The position numbers and the translations under genes were made by a program. Positions 22,395 to 33,761 of a stretch of DNA of 64,000 nt are shown here, in pieces. The notes under the pieces are model-generated. The model made no database searches. It saw nothing but the letters and a program-made list of their open reading frames with translations, and was not told the origin of the DNA. Origin of the DNA: Aurifilum marmelostoma (Eukaryota; Ascomycota; Sordariomycetes; Diaporthales; Cryphonectriaceae); contig JAMXSV010000026.1 in assembly GCA_027559495.1 (NCBI GenBank), forward strand, positions 868,001 to 932,000, read 5' to 3'. Positions within the stretch are counted from its first letter, which is position 1. The number at the start of each line of letters is the position of its first letter.

Positions 22395-23420
22395 ATGGCG
22401 CCCTCAAAGTCGAGAAAGGTGGCCATCGTTGGCAGCCGGTCAGTTGGTAAGCTCGTCTGATATGTTTTTTTTTTTTTTTTTTTTTGCTTTATTCACTCCA
22501 CAGTTCTATTGCCCATTTCTATTTGCTGTCTTGTTCTTTCTCGCGTTACGCGCTTGCTCTGATCTTGCGACCATTCGTTGGGCGCCGACGAGGCTTTCAC
22601 ATGTCTGTGGGGTTCGTCGCTGCGAAACGCTGCGCTGGCCACCTCCTTTGGGCTCATCACCTGCTGACCATGCCACGCACGTGCAAATAGGCAAGTCCTC
22701 GCTGGCCGTCCAGTTCGTCGACGGACATTTCGTCGAGAGCTACTACCCCACCATCGAGAACACCTTCAGCAAAGTTATTAAGTATAAGGGCCAGGAGTTC
22801 TCGACCGAGATCATCGATACGGCTGGACAGGTCAGTCTCTTACCTCTTCCGCGCTGCTGATGGTCGTAGACCGTGGTCAGGAGCAGCCACTGCGGGCTTC
22901 GCTTTCTTGGAGGCTAACGATTACATGTAATGACAGGATGAGTACAGTATCATGAATAGCAAGCACTTCATCGGTATCCACGGTTATGTGCTTGTCTACA
23001 GCGTGGCGTCCAAGTCCTCGTTCGAGATGGTCCAGGTCATCCGCGAGAAGCTGTTGAACCATTTGGTGCGTGCCGTGCTCATCCAGTCCCTCCTCCGACA
23101 AACCCCCCCCCCTTCCTCTGCCCCATGTGGACCTTGTGTTGCCTTGCAGGTCATTGACTAACATGACATTGTTGCGGTAGGGAGTCGAATGGGTCCCCAT
23201 CGTCATCGTGGGCAACAAGTCCGATCTGCGTCCCGAGCAGCGCCAGGTCAGCACCGACGAGGGCAAGCAGCTGTCCGAGAAATATCAATGCGGCTGGACC
23301 GAGGCCAGCGCCCGCTATAACGAGAACGTCGGCAAGGCCTTCGAGCTGCTCATTGCACAGATCGAGAAGGCGCAGAACCCTAATGAGCCTCCCGCTGGCG
23401 GCAAGTGCAATGTCATGTAA
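22395..23420 (+). CDS. RHB1: Rheb GTPase
   Basis: Exons are 22395-22446, 22691-22830, 22937-23065 and 23181-23420, giving 186 residues. The first intron (244 nt) splits the P-loop and carries a run of about 20 T. Motifs in order: P-loop GSRSVGKSS, switch I YYPTIENTFSK, switch II DTAGQDEYS, G4 NKSD and G5 EASA. The C-terminus CNVM is a CaaX box for farnesylation. The Arg-Ser pair in the P-loop, where Ras has Gly12-Gly13, is a hallmark of Rheb. Rheb is the direct activator of TORC1 in most eukaryotes and is controlled by the TSC complex; in fission yeast Rhb1 also regulates basic amino-acid uptake. All key residues are present. Paralogy with Ras is excluded by the EYSIMNSKHFIGIHGYVLVY block. 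Confidence 0.95.
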
Positions 23421-24331
23421 AGAGGCAGGTCGGAATGATCGTTGGTGGATACAATATGTGGCACAGGCATGGGCCGAGACGAGACGGAACGCAAGGTCCG
23501 CTTCAACCAGATAGAGTGTCGCGTGGCAACCACTCTCTGGAAGGGCCTCTTTTGATTTGTCCCCAACATTCGGAGTTTCGAGCCGGTCAAGAAGGGTGGT
23601 ATTGTTTGAATAATTGGACGTTCTTTGGGAAAGGGAACACTGGCCTTCGTGCCTGCGCCATACATGCATCGTTGAATACCCTTTCGACAACTTGGCAATC
23701 TGTTATGGCCGTGCATGTAAGATGGAACGGATGAATGGACACACATGACGGATTTTTTTTTTTTTTTTTTTTTGTGTCTTCCCGGTAGAGGAGGAGGTCT
23801 GTTTTCAGAAGGCTTGTTCAAGAGACATTAGATGTTGATCACTATCATGATGAGACGCAACATGCTCGCAGGGGCGATGGCCTACACATTGTACATGTCC
23901 AAAAACTATATTTCAATGGGAAGTTGGAGTTTTGTTCTTGAATAATCTGCTTTGCAGATCTACAGCGTCCTACATATCCGCAGTCTCGTCCATGATTTTC
24001 TTGGAGAACAATTTGTGTATTGAGACTGGATGGCAGCTAAGGCCTGAGTCGCTATCAATATGAGAAAGTGGTGGCTTCCGGGGGGTGGTACAGTATTATG
24101 TTGGCGGCTGCTAGATTTCAGCGCTCTAGGGTAAAGAAGCACCAGACCCCTGGAGCCCCTAGCAACCCCGCGAAACAATTGCCCTTGCCCCACCATATTT
24201 TATCCAGGCCGCTCGTAAGGCCATTGTGACTCCCCTCCTCCACGTGTGACAAGACAAGAGAACGAAATCCTCCCCCTTGAAGTTCGAACCTTTCCTCCGG
24301 CCTACGATCGACCGAGAACTATTTGCCCAAC
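23421..24331. other. Gene-free spacer between RHB1 and the SerRS gene
   Basis: 911 nt including a run of about 21 T near 23753-23773, likely within or just past the RHB1 3' UTR. No convincing ORF. Confidence 0.55.
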
Positions 24332-26174
24332 ATGCTCGACGTCAACGATTTCATTACCGAGCGGGGTGGCAATCCCGAGAAGATCAAGTGCGTCTGCTCT
24401 TCCTACCCACAAGAATCAGGCAGCTGGCTGCCAGCTCGCCATTGTGCCACCCGCGCGAACAAGAGGAGAGCAGTAGAGCTAATAGATACTCTGCAGGGAG
24501 TCGCAGCGCCGCCGAGGAGCTCCCGTTGAGGTCGTCGACGAGATCATCTCCCAATGGGACGACCACCGCAAGACACTGTATGCTGCAACGCAGTTGAACA
24601 GCAAGATCAATGAGACGCAGAAGGCGATCGGCATGAGGAAGAAGGTCAGCCCGCCCCGGGATCATGGCCTTACACCCAAATCCCTGTGCTGTTCTCGCTG
24701 ACCAGGGCCTGTCCACATGCACAGAACAAGGAGAATGCCGACGAGCTCCTCCAGGAGAAGGCCGCGCTCGAGAAGTCCAAGAAGGAGCTCATAGACCAGG
24801 CCACCGCCAAGGAGGCCGAGTACAAGGCCAAGCTCAACTCGGTCGGCAACATCGTGCACGACAGCGTGCCCATCTCCATGGACGAGGCAAATAACGAGGT
24901 GATCCGCACCTGGGCTCCCGAGGGCGTGACCGTCGAGAAGCGCGACTGCCTGTCCCACCACGAAGTCCTCACGCGCATAGACGGATACGAGCCGGAGCGG
25001 GGCGTCAAGGTCGTCGGACACAGAGGTTACTTCCTCAAGAACTGGGGCACTTTCCTCAACCAGGCCCTAATCAACTACGGCCTGGAGTTCCTGAACAGCC
25101 GGGGCTACACCGCGCTGCAGGCACCGCAGTTCATGCTGCGGGATGTCATGGCCAAGACGGCGCAGCTCGAGCAGTTCGACGACGAGCTGTACAAGGTCAC
25201 GGACGGCCCTCCCCAGAACGACAAGTACCTCATTGCGACGAGCGAGCAGCCCATCTCTGCCTTCCATGCGGACGAGTGGCTGCAGAAGACGGACCTGCCC
25301 CTGAAGTACGCTGGTTTCTCTACCTGCTACCGGAGAGAGGCGGGCGCACATGGTCGTGATGCCTGGGGCATCTTCCGTGTCCACCAGTTTGAGAAGGTGG
25401 AGCAGTTTGTTCTCACTGACCCGGAGAAGAGCTGGGAGATGTTTGATGACATGATTGGCGCTTCTGAGGCTTTCTACCAGTCCCTGGGTCTGCCATACCA
25501 GATTGTCTCCATTGTGTCTGGAGCTCTGAACAATGCTGTGAGTCCTAGGTCCCACACCCACCCTCCACTGGGCACAAGTGATGCTGACTGCTTCATCTAG
25601 GCTGCCAAGAAGTTTGATCTGGAGGCGTGGTTCCCTTTCCAGTAAGCGAAACCCCCTTCAAAGGCCCTACAGAATATGTGGTATCAAGTACTGACATCCA
25701 GACAGGGGCGAGTACAAGGAGCTTGTCTCATGCTCCAACTGCACCGATTACCAGTCTCGAAACCTTGAGATAAGATATGGCAACAAGAAGCAGACGGATG
25801 TCAAGAAGACCTACGTCCACTGCCTCAACTCCACATTGTGTGCCACTACCCGTGCGATGTGCTGTATCATGGAGAACTACCAGACTGAGGATGTGAGTCT
25901 GCCCTAATTGATACCCACTGCCTGCACATTGGAAACCATCTGCTGACTGGGCACCTAGGGTCTGAGAGTTCCTGAACCTCTGAGAAAATACCTGCCAGGT
26001 GCTCCTGACTTCATTCCCTTCACCAAGGAACTCCCCAAGGACACCACCTCCCAGAAGCAGAAGGCCAAGGACAACAAGGCTCCCAAGGCCAAGGAGGCTG
26101 CCAAGTCAGCAGCAGGTGCTGCAGCGGATGCAGTTGGAAAGGTTGCCGACAAGCTGAAGGAGGCGGCTGTCTAG
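24332..26174 (+). CDS. SES1: Cytosolic seryl-tRNA synthetase
   Basis: Exons are 24332-24387, 24497-24644, 24725-25537, 25601-25641, 25706-25892 and 25959-26174, giving 486 residues. It charges tRNA-Ser with serine. Residues 1 to ~110 form the long antiparallel coiled-coil arm that grips the tRNA variable loop (QRRRGAPVEVVDEIISQWDD, then Lys/Glu-rich helices). The class II catalytic core follows: ATSEQPISAF, motif 2 with FSTCYRREAGAHGRD near residue 270, and motif 3 with LCATTRAMCCIMENYQ. The C-terminal extension is Lys/Ala-rich and helical (KAKEAAKSAAGAAADAV), as in fungal cytosolic SerRS, and there is no mitochondrial presequence. All exon phases fit and no catalytic residue is missing. Confidence 0.96.
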
Positions 26175-26790
26175 ACTTTTTGTCCTCTTGCTGTTGCAGG
26201 GGTTTGCAAGGTTCCTGGCTTTATTTCAGATACCTCAAGATGCTGTGGAAGGGAGAATTAGAAGGCATGACAAGAGACTCACATCAATCAATGTTAGCTG
26301 ATGACTAGCCTCTGCTTGACTATGATGGACGAAATAGTTGGTGATAAGTTAAAAGAATTCAGGGGTTGATGGGTACAGACTCGCTTAGAACAATGATCTC
26401 GGTTACATGGGCTCCGCGTGACGAGGCAAGGACGCCACTTCCATTCTCGGAACTCTGATTTGCACCTGCCTTCCGCCATGTTTTGGATAGAACTATGACC
26501 AACAGTCTTTCTGCACCGCCACTCTCTCGACTCAACATTCTCCCCCCGAGAAATTGACTGATCTTTCTCTCGATCCCCAAACACAACAGATTTGTCATTT
26601 GTTCTGGTGCATCCTCAAAATGTCATAAACTGTTTGGGGGACAGGTCCGGCTGGCCATGCTAAGAATAGCCTGGGATTGAACCCTAGTCACAGGCCCAGG
26701 CAACCCTCATTTGATGGTCTCCCGGGGAATCTCAATTCAACCCACAACCACATTTACCTTGCTCACCAAACATCAACTCACAAGGCCACC
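26175..26790. other. Gene-free spacer
   Basis: 616 nt between SES1 and the C78 peptidase gene, both on +. A B-box-like string on the minus strand near 26674-26690 was examined and rejected as a tRNA because its T arm does not pair. Confidence 0.55.
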
Positions 26791-28425
26791 ATGGGTGAGC
26801 ATGCGGCTATGGTGTGTCCGTTCTGCGGATACAAGGCCCCACAGGGGGAGGATGAGGTCCACGCAATACAGTTGGTATGTACGATCTGCAGTCTTGCTTC
26901 AAAGAGTGTTGCTTCTTGTTGCCGCTGCCAAGAGCAGCACGTGCACATCCTCCATGGAGCCAGCTAACACGTCTGCAGCACCTGGAGACGGAACACTATG
27001 AGGGAAAAGGGAAGTCGCCATTTGTACCAGATGAGGGTCTCTCCAACCCTGAGCATGCTGCCGAACGGGACCTAGATGCGGCTGGCACTGCGTACGTGGA
27101 GTGTCCCATCGAGGGTTGCAATGAGGTTGTCATCAGGGATGAGCTCGACTATCATCTCGACCTGCACTCAGACGAGGTTGATGATGGCAGCGCAGCCGCC
27201 AATCCGGCGTCCGGGGAAACCGCCCATTCAGACACTGAGGCAGCGCCAGCAACAGGGCAGGCTGCTCAAATTGGCGGTGAAGATGTCCGCCGCACGAGGT
27301 CGGCCAAACGGCGGCGGTCTCTGACGGCGCGCGACATATCTCAGGACTCTGAAGAGGTGACCGCGCAGTCCCCCCGTAAAAAGGCCATCTTTGCGTGGAG
27401 AAACATCCTGCCGATGCCCAAGTGGAACAAATCCAACAATACAGAGACCAATGGCACGCCAGCTGGCCCCTCGGGCAGCACTGTTCCGGCTGGGGCAAAG
27501 CAGCCAAAGCAGCTTGGTAAGGCAGAGCTGGGCCGGTTTGCCCATGAGAAAAAGATGCCAGACTGGCTCGTCAAGATGCTGAAGCGCGACGGACAGGTCG
27601 TCGGCGAGAATATCATACCGGTCTTGAAGCAGATGCTGCAGCAGTCTAAGTCAACCGAGTACGCCTACCTCTGCCACCCATGTGTGCAGCACGTGTCCAA
27701 GTTGCGGCGTGAGGGCGGGTTTTGCGGGTATCGCAACATCCAGATGATGTCCTCCTACATTATCGGCACCGAATTTCCAGGATCACACAACAATTTTAAC
27801 GGAAAACTGCCGAGCATTTTCGATATACAGGAGTTCATCGAGGCCGCCTGGGACCGTGGAATCAATCAGCAGGGACGTATTGAGACCGGCGGCGTCAGAG
27901 GGACTCGCAAGTACATCGGGACGCCAGAGGCGCAAGCTATGTTCCGACACCTAGATGTGCAGTGCGAGGCGGGGGGCTTCAAGTTCAAGCAGGTTGCCGG
28001 TAAGGCGGAATCCTGCCTGCTCTTTCATGTGGAGCAGTATTTTGCGATGGGTGTCTACAGCCCCGGAGACAGGATACGGTGCACGAAACTGCCGCCCATC
28101 TATTTCCAACACGCGGGCCACTCGATGACAATCGTGGGCATCGAGAAAGAGACGAACGGCAGGGCGAACCTGCTTGTGTTCGACCCCATGTTCCACGACG
28201 CAGCAGTCATCAAGCAGCGTGTCGGCCAGAAGTTCACGTATAAGCACGCGCACTCGGCCTTGAATGCATACCGGAGAGGGCATAGGTACCTAAGACAATT
28301 CCGGGAATTCGAGTACCTGCGGTGAGGGCCCATCCATATCTTGCCGATGAAGGAGGCACGAAGGGGGCGTTTGCTAATGCTGTGACAGACTAGTGCCACC
28401 CGCAGACGCCGTACGGCAGAGTTAA
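26791..28425 (+). CDS. C2H2 zinc-finger peptidase family C78 protein (ZUP1/UFSP-like deubiquitinase)
   Basis: Exons are 26791-26874, 26979-28321 and 28389-28425, giving 487 residues. The last intron (67 nt, GTGAGG donor, GCTAAT branch point about 10 nt before CAG) is chosen over the in-frame TGA at 28323; it adds a 12-residue tail. Two C2H2-type fingers are near the N-terminus (CPFCG with HLETEH, split by intron 1; then CPIEGC with HLDLH). A disordered basic linker follows, then the C78 papain-like domain with Cys277 (GGFCGYRNIQM), His409 (HAGHSMTIVG) and Asp430 (VFDPM). Human ZUP1 with this layout cleaves long K63-linked ubiquitin chains and acts in genome stability; UFSPs process UFM1, which most fungi lack, so a ubiquitin substrate is the better inference. 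All three catalytic residues are intact. Confidence 0.9.
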
Positions 28426-28902
28426 GAAGATGTCTCAACCAAACACTGTTTGCTCTTTGTGTTCCTACAGCGATAAGACCTTCAGCATGGGTTAGGGTGT
28501 CGCGGATAGACTCTCGTGTAAGGGCGGCCTCCCGTTTTTGGTCGGAGCCAGAAGGGAGCCATGATCACAGAGGCGAAAGAGAGACGGGGCATTAGAGAGA
28601 GTATGGGCATGGTTGTATTTCACGGGCACACAAAGCGAATGGCCTGACGCCACCGAGATATGCATTGATATGGCGTTTTTGTCGGTCCAAATTGTCGACC
28701 TTTCGTTCCGTAACGTGTCTGCGAGACTCGTATGTCTCGGATGGGCCGCGGAGGGAACCTCATATTACTCATGAACCAAGGTCCGCAGGGTCTTGATGCT
28801 GTTGGGGGTCAAGGTGGCTTGTCTTATGTCTATAGTGTGCCTCTTCTACGCCAATGCAAGAATCCATCACTACTGCAAGGGCTTGAGCTGATGGCTTTCG
28901 TC
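28426..28902. other. Convergent spacer C78 peptidase / HAM1
   Basis: 477 nt holding two facing 3' ends. One isolated GGTTAGGGT string near 28490. No ORF with family features. Confidence 0.55.
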
Positions 28903-29832
28903 TTATGAGGAGACCTGCTGCTTGAACCATGCCTGCAGCTTCTCGAGCGCTCGTCCGCGATGGGAGATTTTGTTCTTTTCCGACTTGTCCATCTCGGCAT
29001 ACCTGTTGCATCCTGGTCAGAGTCTCTTGTAGGGCACAAAGGGTGTGTAATGTGTCTGCAATTGGTGTCAAGTCACTCACGTCTTGCCCTCGTATTCGAA
29101 GATGGGATCCCATCCAAAGTTGGTTGGCCCCCTTGCCGGCACAATCTTGCCCTGTTGTTTTTCAGAAGATTCCCAGGTTAGAGGATGACTCCGTGTTGTT
29201 CTTCTTCCTTCCATTTCGCCTTACTCCACCGGTCACTGCCTAAAGGGAAAAGAAGACCCAGGTGAAGGGGAGGGGGGGAGGCGCTCACCTGCGTAATGCC
29301 CTGAAACAGAATAGGCTCGTGGCCCGGGCCCTGCGAGAAACCGAACGTGCAGACGGCCTTGGCACCCTTGTCTTCATAACCAGCGAGGAGGTTGTTCAGG
29401 CCCTCATGGCCCAGGTCTTGGAGGAACCATTTGCTGTTTTGGGCGGTCAGTTCCGACCTCCTTCGCGCTACCATCAGGAGACGAGCCTTGTACATACATA
29501 TATGGTCCGGGCAGGCCCTTGAGAGCGTCAAAGCAGAGACATGTGTCTTCTACCAGCACGGGACCTCCCACCTGGGGCAAAGCGCGTCAGTCAAGTTCGG
29601 AATTTGAAAAACAGCGAGAGGAAAAAAGAAGGAAAAATAAACACATATGATATCATACCTGCTCGGCCGCGGCCCGGCACTTTGCGATGGTCACCTCCTC
29701 CAGCGTCCCCTGCACCTCGACAAGGTCCAGCGCCTGGCTGTCGACCCGGATCGTGGGCTCGAGGATCGCCTTGACCTCGGCGAGCTTGTTCTTGTTGCCG
29801 CTGATGAAGTTGACAACGTGGGCGGCAGCCAT
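28903..29832 (-). CDS. HAM1: Inosine triphosphate pyrophosphatase (Ham1/ITPA)
   Basis: Exons are 29832-29659, 29571-29498, 29433-29289, 29151-29081 and 29002-28903, giving 187 residues, the usual ITPA length. The enzyme hydrolyses ITP, dITP and XTP to monophosphates, which keeps deaminated purines out of DNA and RNA. Family hallmarks are the N-terminal FISGNKNKLAEV, VEDTCLCFDALKGLPGPYIKWF, the GPTNFGWDPIFEYEG block and the SHRGRALEKL tail that contacts the base. All donors and acceptors are standard and phases fit. The start Met is followed directly by the first strand of the fold; an upstream in-frame ATG at 29850 would add only six residues and breaks the usual spacing. Confidence 0.96.
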
Positions 29833-30343
29833 GATGGGATTTTTATCCACGGCTCAGGGTGGGGTGGGTTTCGATGTTGGGAAGAGATGAGAGGTCAAAA
29901 AGGAAAGACGCGAGGAGAGGAAACGAGGGAAGAGTGCAATCAGCGCGTGCTGGTTGGTGATTCTGCCTGCTGGACTTTGATATCTTTGGGGAGTGGAAAC
30001 CGTTCTCAGGGTCAGGGTTTTCTTCAGGGTTTCGACGCCTGATGCCGGTGAGTTTGCACATTTCACCACAGAGGTTGGCATATGGAGAACGAATTAGCTG
30101 TCGACAGCCCTGCTTCGCAAGAGGGAAAGTATGCTGTTGAAATGCTTAGGGGTATCATATTTCAATTTTTTGTCTTTTTGAACGCCTTCCTATCCCGTTT
30201 CTGCAGGTCTTTTGGTTTCCAAGGTCCCTCGTCCCTCTGGCCCTGACTCCCTCAGGTGAAACGCCCCCCCCCCTCCCTCTCCCGGGGCCTGGAAGACAAG
30301 CAGCCCTTCTCCCAGGACTGAAGGCAAGAATATCCTCTCTCAT
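29833..30343. other. Spacer between HAM1 and FAP7
   Basis: 511 nt with the HAM1 5' flank and the FAP7 3' flank. C runs near 30266 only. No ORF with family features. Confidence 0.55.
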
Positions 30344-31136
30344 TCAGGCCTTGTTATCTTCCTTCCACTGCTTCAGCCACGCCTGGATCCTCTCGACATT
30401 CTCCTCCAGATCCTCGTTCGTGTTGCTCTTCAACTCGACGACAATCTCCTCGTCGTACGAGTCCCGCGCCTCTTGAAGGAGCACCTCCATAATCTCGGAG
30501 TCGATGTTCTCCTGCAGTTTGATCTCGGGATAATTCCTAGTCCCTCCAATGTCAGCATCGGGGGAACGGATATAATGACGAGCCCTGCACGATAAGACGA
30601 AGCAGGAAATAGCAAGAAGACAAAAGACAGAGCAGAAACACAGGGGAAAGGCTTTGAAGGGGAGGGGGCAGGGATGAGTTACCTCGCCGCAAGCCGGTCG
30701 TAATGGGCTGCAGAGTCCACCCTCAACACCACCACGAGGTCGATCCAGCTCTTGGGAAACAGGTCGCACGCATGCCAGTCGATGATACAGCCTCCCGCCT
30801 TGCACTCGTCCTCGATAGCGTCCAACAGCTATTACAGGTTTGAACAGTCAGCCTTTCTACCTCCCAACTTCAAGAGACACACTTCCCAGGCTGCCATGAC
30901 TGGGACCCGGGGGGGGGTTTCGCTTCCATCCAACCAAGACGCACCTTGTCCTCATCTACCACCCAGCTCTGATACTCGTCATCCCACCCCTCATGACACT
31001 CCCTCTCCTTGACCACCTGGTTCACGCTCAGGTGCTTCAGCTCGGGACACTTCTCTGCGAGCACCTCGCAGTGCGTCGTCTTGCCTGTGCCAGGCGTTCC
31101 CGTGATAATTATGTTGGGCAGAGATCTTGATGACAT
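30344..31136 (-). CDS. FAP7: Adenylate kinase isoenzyme 6 / ribosome assembly ATPase Fap7
   Basis: Exons are 31136-30945, 30828-30683 and 30536-30344, giving 176 residues. The Walker A loop GTPGTGKT is at residues 13-20, followed by the family blocks ECHEGWDDEYQSWVVDEDK, GGCIIDWHACDLFP and RNYPEIKLQENIDSEIMEVLLQEA, ending in a Trp/Lys-rich helix (QAWLKQWKEDNK). AK6/Fap7 is a nuclear ATPase/adenylate kinase that binds uS11 (Rps14) and is needed for the last cleavage of 20S pre-rRNA to 18S rRNA. A telomere-like repeat sits about 335 nt upstream of the start (see that entry). No defect seen. Confidence 0.95.
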
Positions 31137-32164
31137 GATGGTAGAGGTGTCTAATAATTATTTTTTCTACCCCCTGCAGATGGAAGATGTGACTGGATGA
31201 TGAGTTGACCACGTAGATACGACTGATGCAATTAATGAGCTGGGAACAGAGAAAATAATGGTTGAGACCAGAGGCGAGATTCTGACCTGTGTGTGGGGTC
31301 TGTTTGAGAGGGGCAAGTCCAAGGATGCGGCTCTTCACACAGCAGTTAGTTGTTGGTGAGGATATCAAGGGAGATTCACGGTTGCTATGTCTGCATTTTA
31401 TTCACACTACATACATGCAGACAGATTTGCTTCGCTTTTGATCTAACAAGAAAATTTCCACTTATGCAAGGGTTAGGGTAAGGGTTATAGTGGCACTGGA
31501 ACGGCGGTAGGCTTGCCAGAGCCAGCGGGTTCAGGGAGGGGGTTCAGCTTCGCGCGATGAAATACAGCAATATAGAACCTGGCATGCCGTGTCAAAGTGT
31601 GTTGGATTACTGGGTCTGTGGAAAAGGAGGCACAGGATTGCCTGAGAGTGACAACGTATTTCTGCCAACGCCTTAGAATTCTTCCTTCCATTCCTGATGA
31701 ATAATGTGCCGTTTTACCATGGGTGACACTTGTCTGCCCCTGGTGCGGCCGGATGTAGAAAAGTAGGGTACGTGCGTAGGTGATATAAGATCAACCTGAG
31801 ACTGTCGATAGTGTGGGCCAGGTCCGAGAAAACCAAGTGGGCGGACGGTCCCATGATCATAACCTGTCCTAAAACACACGCGGAGCGCGAGACTAGAAAA
31901 AAAAAGAACCACCTCTTCCTTCTTTTCCCTTCGCCGCTGGGAAAACCCACACGCAACTGCGAATCTCTTGAGAAGCGTTTTTCGCGCATTATGATGATCT
32001 ATGGGTCAAACCGTAATGATCAAACAGAAAACCCCGAGGACGTGGACGTGGGAGGCCATGCAGCAGGACGCTACCCTCCTCCCACAGGCGGAGAAGTGCC
32101 GAGTAGCTAGACTCCAAGGTGAAGATGATGCAAGATCCAAGATCTCAAGCATATGTCTGGGAAT
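31137..32164. other. Spacer upstream of FAP7 and downstream of NAP1
   Basis: 1.03 kb. It contains the telomere-like repeat at 31469-31487 and no convincing ORF. Confidence 0.55.
31469..31487. promoter_or_regulatory. Telomere-like repeat (telobox) upstream of FAP7
   Basis: Three units, GGGTTA-GGGTAA-GGGTTA, lie in a row about 335 nt upstream of the FAP7 start codon. Yeast Tbf1 binds the RCCCTAA core, the reverse complement of TTAGGGY, and acts at ribosome-biogenesis and snoRNA gene promoters. FAP7 is a ribosome-biogenesis gene, so a promoter role is plausible but inferred. Confidence 0.45.
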
Positions 32165-33761
32165 TTAGCTCTGCTTGCATTCCGCAGCCTCCTGCTTCGG
32201 CTTCGAGCCGTCATCCTGAGGGAGAGCGTTAGTACGTGCGTGGTGAAATTGTGGATGAAAAAAAGAGAGGGGGGGGGGGGTTATCTTACGTCGTCCTCGT
32301 CAGATTCCTCGTCCTCATCACGGTCATCACTCAGGTCATCCTCGTCATCATCCTCATCGAAGTCCTCCTCGTCAAAATCCTCCTCATCCAGCTCCTCGAA
32401 GGCAAGGGCCTCTCCGGTGAACCAATCGATGGCCCGGGGGATCAGCTTCTCCTTGATGTCCTCGCCCAGCTGATAGTCGAGCTCGAGTCGCTCCTCAATG
32501 TCGGAAGCGGCATCGTCGTCGTCCTCGGTGGGCGCCTTGGGTGGGGAGAAAAAGTTGAAGAAGGACTCGGTGGGGACAGTCTTCTTAACGATACGAGTTT
32601 GTTTCGTGTCTGATTTGGTTAGCATTGATAGGATCATCGGGATTGCAGACATCATCGCTGCGGGGGATGGCTTACTCTTGTTGCGCTGCTTCTTCTGCTC
32701 GATACGGACCGTCAGGTCCTTGCCCTCCTTCCAGTTGATCTTGTCACCGTCGGCGTGGTCGTAGATGAAGTCACCGCCGTAGCCAGACTCATTCTGGTAG
32801 TAGTAGGTCTTGGTGATGATCTTGTTGGTGAAGTACTCGTTCTCGTCAAACTCAAAGATGAGACGGAAGCCGGGCCTTTCCAGGTACTCCATGCGGATGT
32901 CGATGAGGTGCTTCAGGGCGCCCTCGTCACGGTCGGTGATCATCTCGGCAAGGGAGATCTGGTTCTTCATGGCAGACAGCCAGAACTCTGGGATGCCGTT
33001 GACGTTCTCGTTAGACTCGGGAGCCTTCTCCTTCTCGGAGGCCTCGGCCTTGGCGTCCTCGTCGTCCTCATCCTCATCCTCCTCCTCGCCGGCGGCGATC
33101 TCCTCCTCGGTAGGCTCGGCCTTGCCGTTGACAATCTCGGCACGCTTCTCGTAAAGAGGAGTGAACTTGGCGAAGTACTTCTTCTCGAGCTGGAGGACCT
33201 CCTCCTGGAACTCGGCCTCGAGCTTGGTGTGCTCCTTCTGGATGCCCTTGAGACCGGCGACGCGCTTCTTGACCTGTGTGGGGAGGGACTCGATGTAACC
33301 GGAGGAACGGCCGACAAGGGAGCCGAGGCGGCCCTGGATCATCTGGACGAGCTTGGGGTTCTGAGCAAAGATGGAGGCGGCCGCGGCCCGGTCCAGGTCC
33401 TCTGTGGTGGCGAGATACGATCAGCCTCGGTCGATCCCCAAGTCGGTTTTCCCAACAACAAATATCACAGACGCGGGGTAGGCGGTGGCTAATACGAACC
33501 TTCCTTGATGCTATCGACACCAGGCTGCTGGGCATGCGATGAGATGGGTGCATTATTGGCTGGGGTGTTTTGAGGAGTTCTGGGACATCATCATCAGTAC
33601 GATCACTAGATGGATACTTTTTTTTCCCCCTTCCTCCCTTATCGCGAAGAGAAGAACGGTGTTTTTTCGCGTTGCAGGCGCCGTCCAGGGCAGACTGGGG
33701 TAAGGGTTACTTACGGTGCCACGGCCAAGTCCGGGCGCTTGTTTCGGATGGGTTCAGCCAT
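32165..33761 (-). CDS. NAP1: Nucleosome assembly protein Nap1 (histone chaperone)
   Basis: Exons are 33761-33715, 33579-33500, 33401-32676, 32609-32290 and 32215-32165, giving 407 residues. Nap1 binds H2A-H2B, shuttles it into the nucleus and deposits it on DNA; in yeast it also works with mitotic cyclin Clb2. The long dimerisation helix (LVQMIQGRLGSLVG onward) is followed by an acidic insert (EEEDEDEDDEDAK), the earmuff core (PEFWLSAMKNQ, YLERPGFRLIFEFDENEYF), the KKTVPTESFFNFFSPP block and a very acidic C-terminal tail. The protein ends ECKQS, a CaaX-like box comparable to CKQQ of human NAP1L1. Intron 3 (32675-32610) is 66 nt, a multiple of three, and free of stops, so its retention would add 22 residues in frame. 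Confidence 0.96.

Noticed and set aside
26670..26700. B-box-like string on the minus strand (GGGTTCAATCCC)
   Set aside because: The five-base T-arm stems do not pair and there is no acceptor stem.
28323..28325. TGA as the end of the C78 peptidase gene
   Set aside because: It overlaps a GTGAGG donor, and a GCTAAT branch point with a CAG acceptor follows at a normal distance, so the stop is most likely intronic.
33705..33713. Telomere-like GGGTAAGGGTTA near the NAP1 start
   Set aside because: It is part of the intron 1 donor region (GTAAGTAACCC on the coding strand), with only one partial unit.
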